Assembly: GCA_050944455.1 (NCBI GenBank)
Contig: JBMNRC010000027.1
Coordinates: forward strand, 1 to 37,355
Direction: 5' to 3'
Length of the DNA stretch: 37,355 nucleotides
Source of the DNA: Anthropogastromicrobium sp050944455
GTDB taxonomy: Bacteria; Bacillota; Clostridia; Lachnospirales; Lachnospiraceae
Part shown: in pieces, positions 15,580 through 22,195 of the stretch
How positions within the stretch are numbered: position 1 is the stretch's first letter
Layout: each line of letters begins with the position of its first letter
Translations under genes and position numbers: made by a program
Notes under the pieces: model-generated
The model's database searches: none
Told to the model about the DNA's origin: nothing
The model's input: only the letters and a program-made list of their open reading frames with translations

Positions 15580-16983
15580 TCATGGCGCGGATGGTTTGCT
15601 GCCGGCCCGCCGGCTGATTTTTCCTTCCATCGCGCGGCTGTACACGCACTTTCCGCCCACGAGAGTCATCCTGACCCGGCCTGTGAGCGTCTCGCCGATA
15701 AAGGGGAAATTGGCGGACTTTGAATGGAAATCCGCCGGCTGCACGGTCCATTGCTCCGCCGGGTCAAAAAGAACAAGGTCGGCCGGATATCCCGGCGCGA
15801 TGGAGCCCGCGCGGTCGGAGATGCCGAGAAATCTCGCGGGGGCGGCGGTCATTTTTTCCAGCACCGCCGGGAGCGTCAGGCAGCCCGGCATGACCAGATT
15901 GGTTATGCACAGGGACAGCGCCGTTTCCAGACCGATCATTCCGCTCGGGGCGGATATGATGCCGCGGGCTTTCTCGTAAGCCGCGTGCGGCGCGTGGTCC
16001 GTCGCGATCATATCTATTGTTCCGTCCGTCAGCCCGGCAATCAGGGCCTGGCGGTCTTTTTCGGTGCGCAGGGGCGGATTCACCCTGGCCATCGCGCCGC
16101 GCTCCGGCACGGCTTCTTCCGTGAGGGAGAGATGCTGAGGCGTCACTTCCGCCCAGAGATCCGCGCCGAGGCCTTTGATCCCGCGGATCAGGCTGACGGA
16201 TACCGCGCTGCTCACATGCTGGATGTCTGTGCGGCATCCTGTTTCCCGGGCCAGCAGCCCGTCCCTGGCGACCAGAACGTTTTCGGCCAGCGCGGAGGCG
16301 CCGCCGATTCCGAGCCGGCGGGAAACCGCCCCTTCGTTTACGCCGGGCATCCGGATAAACGCCGGGTCTTCCTCGTGGAGGCTTATCGGAAGGCCGAGTT
16401 CCGCGGCTGTAGACATTGCCCTGAACAGCAGCTTTTCGTCCAGAATGGGAACGCCGTCGTCGGTGAAACCGACGGCGCCTGCCGCTTTCAGGGCCGCCAT
16501 ATCGGTGAGTTCCTTTCCCTTCATGCCTTTTGTGACATTGGCCATGTTCATCACATGGACCGGAAGGTTTCTCTCGCAGCGGATGAGGTCCTCCAGAACT
16601 TCGGGGCAGTCGACGGGCGGTTTCGTGTTTGCCATGCAGACCACGGAAGTATAGCCGCCTGCCGCGGCAGCGGCGGCGCCGGTTGTCACATCTTCCTTAT
16701 AGGTGAGTCCGGGATCCCTGAAATGTGAATGAACGTCGATCAGCCCGGGAGCCGCGGCGAGTCCCGTTCCGTCGATCTCGGCGCCGCCGGCGCCGGGGAA
16801 AGAGGCCGGCTGCGCGGATTTTCCGGCGGGAGTGATTTCCGCGATTTTTCCGTCCCGGATGAAAATATCGGAGATCTGGTCCAGCCCGGAGGCGGGATCA
16901 ATTGCCCGGACATTCCGGATCGCGAGGCAATCCGGCTGCGAGCCCGTGTTTTCTGTCCAATCTGCTTTTGTGTCCTTTGCCAT
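15580..16983 (-). CDS. pyrC: dihydroorotase (type I)
   Basis: A zinc amidohydrolase that cyclises carbamoyl-aspartate to dihydroorotate in de novo pyrimidine synthesis. Metal ligands and signatures visible are DVHSHFRDPG (His85 and His87 from this start), the MANTKPP substrate region, FTDDG, the metal-binding HEED and HVSS histidines, and ATDHAPH. Its size, 467 residues, fits the type I family (about 420-450) with a short N-terminal extension. Of two adjacent ATGs (16989 and 16983) the second is preferred because GGAGG then lies 7 bases away, against 1 base for the first. It stands alone, not with other pyr genes. A PyrR-binding or attenuator structure was not recognised. Confidence 0.92.
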   Translation of the reverse strand: MAKDTKADWTENTGSQPDCLAIRNVRAIDPASGLDQISDIFIRDGKIAEITPAGKSAQPASFPGAGGAEIDGTGLAAAPGLIDVHSHFRDPGLTYKEDVTTGAAAAAAGGYTSVVCMANTKPPVDCPEVLEDLIRCERNLPVHVMNMANVTKGMKGKELTDMAALKAAGAVGFTDDGVPILDEKLLFRAMSTAAELGLPISLHEEDPAFIRMPGVNEGAVSRRLGIGGASALAENVLVARDGLLARETGCRTDIQHVSSAVSVSLIRGIKGLGADLWAEVTPQHLSLTEEAVPERGAMARVNPPLRTEKDRQALIAGLTDGTIDMIATDHAPHAAYEKARGIISAPSGMIGLETALSLCITNLVMPGCLTLPAVLEKMTAAPARFLGISDRAGSIAPGYPADLVLFDPAEQWTVQPADFHSKSANFPFIGETLTGRVRMTLVGGKCVYSRAMEGKISRRAGSKPSAP

Positions 16984-17018
16984 TCCCATTCCTCCGCTGG
17001 TTCTGCGTGTATAAAGTT

Positions 17019-17024
17019 ATTATA
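17019..17024 (-). promoter_or_regulatory. -10 element of the pyrC promoter (candidate)
   Basis: On the minus strand TATAAT lies 36 bases before the pyrC start. The matching -35 region is GTCCGC or TGTCCG at 17-18 bases, a poor match, so the promoter may need an activator or may be misplaced. Confidence 0.35.
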
Positions 17025-17293
17025 CCCTTTCTTTGTCAGCCGCGGACAGTTCACGCGGGATTCCGGGAATTTCTTTTTATACGGCCCCGAAAACCATACC
17101 CGGCGGTATCTTCGGGGTCAATGAATCGCGGCGAAGAATGGCGCCGGAGTTCAAAAACCGATCCGGACGGACTGCCCGCGCGGCCGGAAGAAATCGCGGA
17201 AACAATCTGCTATTCCAAACGGGGCGTGTGCATGACCCGCGCGAATGCGCTGCGGCATCTGGATGCGGAGATCCATTCTAATCCGAGGAGATG
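17025..17293. other. region between pyrC and the phage module, no confident gene
   Basis: No recognised gene. A possible 57-residue plus-strand ORF runs 17121-17294 (ATG at 17121, no clear ribosome binding site) and ends immediately before the palindrome at 17294. Its C terminus is rich in Arg, Ala and His and matches nothing I recognise. It could be chromosomal debris or the truncated end of a phage gene. Confidence 0.3.
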
Positions 17294-17309
17294 AAAGTGT
17301 GCACACTTT
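17294..17309. promoter_or_regulatory. 16-bp perfect palindrome, operator-like
   Basis: AAAGTGTGCACACTTT is self-complementary over all 16 bases. Immediately downstream a second imperfect symmetry, GCACT-tttcac-AGTGC (17311-17326), overlaps a TATACT -10-like box. The arrangement resembles a phage repressor operator at a promoter. Confidence 0.45.
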
Positions 17310-17334
17310 GCACTTTTCACAGTGCTATACTGGT

Positions 17335-17515
17335 ATCGTGGAATAGCGGAAAGCGGACGTAAGCCGCTATATAAATACCGCGGGCGGGGCTCGGTGCTCC
17401 GCTGGATTACAAGCCGCCGGCGGTATGGTTTGCATGTTTCCCAACCGCTGTGCAATTCCATACTAACCTCCTCGGCATGGGCCGTCCTGATGCAAATCGT
17501 CAGGGCGGCTTTTGT
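17335..17515 (+). ncRNA. possible structured RNA ahead of the HNH gene, with terminator
   Basis: After the TATACT box the sequence folds into an AGCGG/CCGCT hairpin, a 13-bp stem with one mismatch (17375-17387 with 17414-17426, loop 26 bases), and an intrinsic terminator (GCCGTCCTGA 17481-17490, TCAGGGCGGC 17500-17509, then TTTT). There is no good ORF. It could be a short untranslated RNA or the leader of the HNH gene with an attenuator. The 5' end is a guess. Confidence 0.35.
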
Positions 17516-17544
17516 CGTATGGGAATAATTAACAGGGAGTGGTT

Positions 17545-17910
17545 ATGGCAAAGCTGAATTTACGGCCTGATCATATCGGACCGCATCGCAGCGTGTATGA
17601 GAAAAACCGGAAGATTATCCTGGCGACGCGCGATGTCTGCGGGATCTGCGGGCAGCCAGTGAACAAGCGTCTCCGGTATCCTGATCCGATGAGTGCAACT
17701 ATTGACCATATCATCCCGATTGACAAGGGTGGATCACCGGATGACATTGACAATCTCCAGCTGGCGCATATGTGCTGCAACAGGGCAAAGAGCGACAAGC
17801 TGCTGATGGATGGACGGCCGAAGAAAAGCGGGAACACATCAATGCAGATCACGAACCGGAACCTGCCTCAGTCACGCAACTGGACCGCGTACCGGTCGGG
17901 TCGGTCTTAG
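17545..17910 (+). CDS. phage HNH endonuclease
   Basis: A 121-residue HNH nuclease of the type found next to phage terminase and portal genes, where it assists DNA packaging. The zinc-binding pair CGIC (32-35), the catalytic segment DHIIP (54-58), the spacing GG-SPDDIDNLQLAH, and the second zinc pair followed by N-R-x-K (77-82) are all present. The ending LPQSRNWT is like full-length phage homologues, so it seems intact. The start at 17545 has AGGGAG 6 bases upstream; a GTG at 17539 is less likely. Its usual partner, the small terminase subunit, is missing here. Confidence 0.88.
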   Translation: MAKLNLRPDHIGPHRSVYEKNRKIILATRDVCGICGQPVNKRLRYPDPMSATIDHIIPIDKGGSPDDIDNLQLAHMCCNRAKSDKLLMDGRPKKSGNTSMQITNRNLPQSRNWTAYRSGRS

Positions 17911-18001
17911 CCGCTCAATATGGGGGAGGAGTCCCCCTGGGCAGAGGGAGCCTGCACTCCCCGCGGCCACTGCACAAAAAAACACAGGATAGGGGTATTC
18001 C

Positions 18002-19282
18002 ATGAAAGGCGCAGCATACCTGAAAAGAAAATTGAGTATTAAGCGCGAGCGTGTTCTGCTCCGTTACAAATACTACGACATGAAAACTGAGAAGCTCGAT
18101 CTGGGGCGTCTGGTACAGCCAGATATGGCAAGGCGGTATAACTCTGTTCTCGGTTGGTGCGGCAAAGCTGTGGATAGTCTGGCGGATCGCCTGTATTTTG
18201 AAGGTTTTGACGATGATGTGCTCGATGTAATGTCGATCTTCAACGCAAACAACCCGGACGTATTCTTTGACTCCGCGATTCTGTCCGCGCTGATCAGCTC
18301 CTGCTGCTTTGTGTATATCTCCGATGGAGATGATGATGTCCCGCATATTCAGGTCATTGACGGGGCGAATGCAACTGGAATTATTGACCCGACCACCGGA
18401 CTTCTTACCGAGGGCTATGCTGTGCTGGATCGGGATTCCGATACGGACAACGTGCTGATGGATGCCTACTTTACGACCGGGCAGACCGTTATCACAGATT
18501 ATACCAACCGCGTTACGCAGACTTTCGCGAATTCAGCGCCTGCGCCTCTGTTGGTTCCGATCATTTACCGGCCTGACGCAAAACGGCCGTTCGGGCACAG
18601 CAGAATTTCCCGTGCATGCATGAATCTGACAAATCAGGCACGCATGACGCTGACTCGGGCAAACATATCCGCTGAGTTCTACAGCTGGCCGCAGAGGTAC
18701 GTTCTCGGCCTGTCAGAAGGCGCGGAATTTGATTCATCCAAGGCCTCAATGTCTTCGTTCCTGGCATTCTACCGGGATGAGGACGGAAACGCTCCGACGG
18801 TCGGAACCTTCAGCCAGCAGAGCATGGAACCGCATCTTTCCCAGTTCAAACTGATCGCTTCCGCCTTTGCCGGGGAAACCGGCCTTACCATGGACGACCT
18901 TGGCTTCGTGACAGATAACCCAACCTCCGCGGAGTCGATCAAGGCGAGCCATGAGACGCTTCGGTTAACCGCCCGCAAAGCGCAGCGCACTTTCGGATCC
19001 GGCTTCATGAATGTCGGATACCTGGCGGCCTGCCTCCGCGATAATTACGCATTCAGCCGCAGGGCGATCTATGAACTGAAGCCGCATTGGGCGCCGATCT
19101 TTGAGCCTGACGCTGTTCAGATGTCCGGCATAGGTGATGCCGCGATCAAGATCAACCAGGCGGTGCCTGGGTACTTTGACCGGGACAACATCGAAAAGCT
19201 GACTGGCATCACAGGCGGCGAGCCGACTGAAGATTACAGCCTGACAGATACGGCGGACACAGGAGAAACGGAAAATGGATGA
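18002..19282 (+). CDS. phage portal protein (SPP1 gp6-like)
   Basis: The portal forms the dodecameric ring at the capsid vertex through which DNA is packaged. At 426 residues it looks complete. Typical features are the N-terminal YYDM region, the ARRYNSVLGWCGKAVDSLADRL segment, a clip/wing region around residues 90-190, the conserved PFGHSRISRACM motif (near 196-207), and the stem/crown part with GLTMDDLGF and NPTSAESIKASHE. The start follows AGGATAGGGG. The gene ends by overlapping the next start by 8 bases. A GC-rich 90-base gap before it (17911-18001) has no gene. No decay is visible in this gene. Confidence 0.88.
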   Translation: MKGAAYLKRKLSIKRERVLLRYKYYDMKTEKLDLGRLVQPDMARRYNSVLGWCGKAVDSLADRLYFEGFDDDVLDVMSIFNANNPDVFFDSAILSALISSCCFVYISDGDDDVPHIQVIDGANATGIIDPTTGLLTEGYAVLDRDSDTDNVLMDAYFTTGQTVITDYTNRVTQTFANSAPAPLLVPIIYRPDAKRPFGHSRISRACMNLTNQARMTLTRANISAEFYSWPQRYVLGLSEGAEFDSSKASMSSFLAFYRDEDGNAPTVGTFSQQSMEPHLSQFKLIASAFAGETGLTMDDLGFVTDNPTSAESIKASHETLRLTARKAQRTFGSGFMNVGYLAACLRDNYAFSRRAIYELKPHWAPIFEPDAVQMSGIGDAAIKINQAVPGYFDRDNIEKLTGITGGEPTEDYSLTDTADTGETENG

Positions 19283-19718
19283 TGTCGTTCCGGCTCTGTA
19301 CCGGAAAATCCTGAATGACTTCAACACCAGCGTGAAGAAGGATGCATGGATTACGGCCTTCGAGAAGAGGCAGGCGCAGAAAACGTCAACGCAGAGGGAT
19401 ATTCAGGAATATGCCGGACGGATCGGAAAATACGCTGAGAATGCGTTGATTCGAGGATTGGCAAAGGACAATCTGCCGGATGGGATTATTTATTGGAACA
19501 TCGCGAAAAGAACCGTAGAGCCATTGATGCGAAAGATGACCGATATGATCAATCAGGCTTATGCCACAGAGCTGTCTAATCGGTACAGAGCAATGCATCT
19601 TGGAATCAAGCCGATTACGGTTAAGTTCAATACGGATCGCTGCAACGCGATCATGAACAGGCTTGTAACGGAGTCTATGGCGGTATCACGGAAAGAAGAG
19701 GGGGCAGATGTCGGATAA
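19275..19718 (+). CDS. phage minor head protein, N-terminal part (split gene)
   Basis: 147 residues resembling the N-terminal helical half of siphophage minor head proteins that follow the portal: VVPALYRKILNDFN, then an AGRIGKYAENALIRGL helix, LPDGIIYWNIAKRTVEPLM and a segment ending TDRCNAIMNRLVTES. In the homologues I know, this is one protein continuing into the Cys/His region. Here the frame ends at 19718 while the continuation starts at ATG 19708 in another frame, an 11-base overlap. Both halves look conserved up to the junction, so this may be a natural split with coupled translation or a recent frameshift. It overlaps the portal gene by 8 bases. Confidence 0.7.
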   Translation: MDDVVPALYRKILNDFNTSVKKDAWITAFEKRQAQKTSTQRDIQEYAGRIGKYAENALIRGLAKDNLPDGIIYWNIAKRTVEPLMRKMTDMINQAYATELSNRYRAMHLGIKPITVKFNTDRCNAIMNRLVTESMAVSRKEEGADVG

Positions 19719-20598
19719 TAAGCAAGATCCAGCTGAAAAAGCCCTCTCCGGACGGATAGAAAATGTTGCCAGGAACGTCATTGACCAGAACAATGAGGAA
19801 AACGCCAAAGCGGCAGACGGTGCGGGTCTGGAGACAAAGATCGTCCGCACGATGCACGGAGAAACCTGTAAGTGGTGCGCAGAAAAAGCCGGAACGTATG
19901 AGTACGATCCGAAAATGAATCGGGACGTTTTCCGGCGGCACGATAACTGCGACTGCAGTGTTGATTACATCTGTGAAAAAGGCCGGCAGGATGTATGGAG
20001 CAAGAAATGGAAAGAGCGGGGATCAAGCGAAAGAAACGATAGGGCTGACCTTGACATAGGAATATCCAGAGAGCTTTATCGGGAAAACAGAAGGGAAAAA
20101 GAACTCAGGATAGAAGCTAATAAGCGGATTTCCGAGCAGAAACAATACGATGAGTTGCTTGCTGACGTAAGCCGCTTTTATTATAATCGTGAGCAGAGCG
20201 CGCTTGAACAAATACGAGATACTGTACGGTACGATGTTGGCATTCTCCCTAAGTCTGATAAAAGTAAGTTACTGGATGGGTCGAAAGTATTTATCGAAGG
20301 CCAGTCCTTGAAGAGGATTCTGAAAAAGCATGGTAATGAGTTTAGCTATTCTGAGTTTAAATTGCTGAAAAAGACAATCGAGTTTCCAGACTGTATAGCA
20401 TCGAATGAGTCGCATCACGAAAGCTCATTGTTGCTGTATAAAAGGATACCGGGCAAAAGCAAAGTTATAATGGAGTGTGCCTTTATCAAGCAGAACGACA
20501 ATTACATTATTCATTATCATAAGATCGGAATAAAAAAGATAAAGAAATTGAATAATGAAGGAAAGGTGCTTGACAACCGTATTTTGGATGTGCTATAA
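19708..20598 (+). CDS. phage minor head protein, C-terminal part fused to a toxin-like nuclease domain
   Basis: 296 residues in two parts. Residues 1-110 are the conserved end of a phage minor head protein: a helix with IDQNNEENAKAADGAGL, then C54-x2-C57 (CKWC), AGTYEY, DVFRRHDN and C81-D-C83, and QDVWSKKW. Residues 110-180 are a charged helical linker. Residues about 185-296 look like the small phage nuclease-toxin domains (PBECR group) often appended to such head proteins: SLKRILKKHG with His208, TIEFPDCIAS, a His-His-Glu cluster (236-238), and beta strands ending in IIHYHKIGIKKIKKL. From about base 20040 the codons become much richer in A/T than in the portal gene, suggesting a separately acquired module. 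The toxin-family call is by pattern only. Confidence 0.6.
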   Translation: MSDNKQDPAEKALSGRIENVARNVIDQNNEENAKAADGAGLETKIVRTMHGETCKWCAEKAGTYEYDPKMNRDVFRRHDNCDCSVDYICEKGRQDVWSKKWKERGSSERNDRADLDIGISRELYRENRREKELRIEANKRISEQKQYDELLADVSRFYYNREQSALEQIRDTVRYDVGILPKSDKSKLLDGSKVFIEGQSLKRILKKHGNEFSYSEFKLLKKTIEFPDCIASNESHHESSLLLYKRIPGKSKVIMECAFIKQNDNYIIHYHKIGIKKIKKLNNEGKVLDNRILDVL

Positions 20599-20611
20599 AT
20601 TTAGGAGAAAT

Positions 20612-20711
20612 GGTAGCTTAGAGGTTGAAAAGCATCCGTCTCCAACGCGCCGTCATTTATATGGCGGGTCGAGAAATGCGGGCGAAATTCGGCGGTCCCG
20701 CCTAAGCTACT
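20612..20711 (+). ncRNA. tRNA-like structured RNA in the phage module
   Basis: A 100-base element closed by a perfect 8-bp helix, GTAGCTTA (20613-20620) with TAAGCTAC (20703-20710). The 5' half reads like a tRNA: a D-arm-like GCTTAGAGGTTGAAAAGC, then CATCCGTCTCCAA, close to the 5' side of a phage tRNA-Trp(CCA) anticodon arm. The 3' half departs from a cloverleaf: CGCC/GGCG and GGCGGG/CCCGCC stems, no standard T arm. It begins 14 bases after the head gene and is followed at once by its own terminator, so it may be a discrete transcript. It is not called a functional tRNA. Confidence 0.45.
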
Positions 20712-20720
20712 GTATTTTGT

Positions 20721-20749
20721 AAAGCACCCGCTCCGGCAGGTGCTTTTTT
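20721..20749 (+). terminator. intrinsic terminator after the tRNA-like element
   Basis: AAAGCACC / GGTGCTTT with a 10-base loop, followed by TTT. It separates the head gene and RNA element from the TerL fragment. Between it and TerL is only a 12-codon ORF (20764-20802). Confidence 0.8.
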
Positions 20750-20812
20750 GATGGAGAAAATTCATGAAAGAGATTAGAGCGCCGGTCAGTACAAAAGCAT
20801 AGGAGGGGACGA

Positions 20813-21685
20813 ATGGCGGAACGAATAGGCCGTCAGTCCCCGACACAGAGCTTTGTATTGCCTTACAGGGACACCGCCGGTCCGGAAGCGGTGGAGATCT
20901 ATGAGAAATCCGGACGGAAGCCGTACGACTGGCAGAAGCTCCTCGATTATGACATTCTGGCGAGGAATAAGGACGGGAGCTGGATGCACATGAAATACGG
21001 CTTCGCGGTTCCACGCCAGAACGGCAAGAACGAGGTGGTCGCGATCCGCGAGATGTGGGGGCTGGTTCATGGGGAACGGATCCTGCACACGGCACACCGG
21101 ACTTCGACGGAGCATGCCGCCTGGGAGCGTCTGCTGACGATCCTGACGGACGCGAAGCTCCTGGATCCAGGGAGCAAGGATAAAGGGATCTACCGGGCCA
21201 GCGGGAAGGAGCACATCTACCTTGACGCCTATCAGGAAGGCGGCGGGCGGATCGAGTTCCGGACGCGGACCAGCAAAGGCGGCCTCGGTGAGTCCTATGA
21301 TCTCCTCGTGATCGACGAGGCGCAGGAATACCAGGACGACCAGAAGGCCGCGCTGCAGTACACGATTGCGGCGTCGGCGAATCCCCAGACCATCCTCTGC
21401 GGGACGCCGCCGACCGTGAACAGTGTCGGGACAATCTTCCCGAAGCTCCGCGCCAGTGCACTGGCAGGGGAAGCGGAAGACACCGGCTGGTCTGAGTGGA
21501 GCGTTCCGGAGAAGACGGATCCGCATGACAAGGATGCCTGGTACGAGACAAATCCGTCTCTCGGCCTGCGGCTGAAAGAGCGGACCATCCAGAGCGAGAT
21601 CGGCGGCGACGATGTGGATTTCAATGTCCAGCGTCTCGGGCTCTGGCTGTCCTACAGTCAGAACTCCGCGATTTCCCGTCTGTAA
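20813..21685 (+). pseudogene. phage terminase large subunit, truncated to the ATPase domain
   Basis: The packaging motor TerL, 290 residues retained of a usual 450 or more. The ATPase part is intact: an adenine-binding WQ (40-41), Walker A PRQNGKNE (67-74), Walker B LLVIDEAQ (164-171) and the coupling motif GTPP (187-190). The protein ends just after RLGLWLSYSQNSAIS, the junction to the RNase H-like nuclease domain, which is absent. Bases after the TAA would still read WEAC, as homologues do, so a nonsense change and a larger deletion both appear to have occurred. The start has AGGAGGGG 4 bases upstream. Without the nuclease it should be unable to cut concatemers. Confidence 0.85.
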
Positions 21686-21714
21686 TGGGAAGCCTGCCAA
21701 TCGGCAACATGCGG

Positions 21715-21744
21715 TTGACAGCAAACCTTGGAAATCACTATAAT
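21715..21744 (+). promoter_or_regulatory. consensus sigma-A promoter for the SCIFF gene
   Basis: TTGACA (21715-21720), an 18-base spacer and TATAAT (21739-21744): both hexamers are perfect. The predicted start is near 21751 with a leader of about 50 bases. It lies within about 10 bases of the decayed TerL sequence. Confidence 0.85.
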
Positions 21745-21801
21745 AAATAGACAGCGGGAGCGTTGTCTGCCCGCAAATTCACACGGAAAGAAGGATCAGC
21801 C

Positions 21802-21951
21802 ATGAAGCACATTCAGACACTGAATACCCGTGACATGAAGGAAAGCGCAGTAAAGGGCGGATGCGGCGAATGCCAGACCTCCTGCCAGAGCGCATGCAAG
21901 ACCAGCTGCGGTATTGCGAACCAGAAGTGCGAGAACGCAGACGCAGAGTAA
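21802..21951 (+). CDS. SCIFF peptide precursor (six cysteines in forty-five residues)
   Basis: A 49-residue ribosomal peptide precursor of the SCIFF family, nearly universal in Clostridia and modified by a radical SAM enzyme to carry a Cys-to-Thr thioether. The leader is MKHIQTLNTRDMKES; the core GCGECQTSCQSACKTSC plus a last Cys gives exactly six cysteines (21, 24, 28, 32, 36, 43). AAGGA lies about 8 bases before the ATG; an upstream in-frame start at 21763 would add an unrelated leader. In studied members (from memory) Cys32 is linked to Thr37; here residue 37 is Gly (SCGIANQKC). A strong promoter lies upstream and a terminator separates it from the maturase gene. The physiological role of SCIFF peptides is not established. 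Confidence 0.95.
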   Translation: MKHIQTLNTRDMKESAVKGGCGECQTSCQSACKTSCGIANQKCENADAE

Positions 21952-21985
21952 AGAAACTCTGAATCGTGTCAGGTACAGATGAACC

Positions 21986-22025
21986 TGCCGGAACGCGGTG
22001 GCTACTGCGTCCCGGCATACTTTTT
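21986..22025 (+). terminator. terminator/attenuator between SCIFF and its maturase
   Basis: TGCCGGAACGCGGT (21986-21999) pairs with ACTGCGTCCCGGCA (22004-22017), with one mismatch and one G-U pair, then TACTTTTT. It should make the peptide transcript far more abundant than the enzyme transcript. The rest of the 21952-22195 spacer shows no gene and only weak promoter-like boxes near 22105-22156. Confidence 0.8.
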
Positions 22026-22195
22026 CAGCGCTGTTCCGCAGGTACGCGGCACACGGCAGCGGGTGTCGCGGGCGGCCGGGCACAGATTCCAGCCACAAAC
22101 GGGCCGCAATCTGATACAATCAGTTGTGGATAACATCAATAATAACTCCATATAACAATATCAGGAATATCTAGTGATAAGGGCAGAGAAAAACG

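Larger units (their letters stand above)
17294..21712 (+). mobile_element. prophage remnant (HNH, portal, minor head, truncated TerL)
   Basis: A block of siphophage head-packaging genes, all plus strand, between pyrC and the SCIFF promoter. Integrase, repressor, small terminase, protease, major capsid and tail genes are missing. Gene order is also unusual: HNH, portal, head protein, then TerL, whereas TerL normally precedes portal. TerL stops just after its ATPase domain, and homologous-looking codons (TGG GAA GCC TGC) continue for a few bases past the stop before the chromosomal promoter at 21715. Boundaries are approximate; no att repeats were identified. Confidence 0.8.

Noticed and set aside
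20612..20711. Functional tRNA-Trp
   Set aside because: The anticodon stem cannot close on its 3' side and no standard T arm is present, so only a tRNA-like element is claimed.
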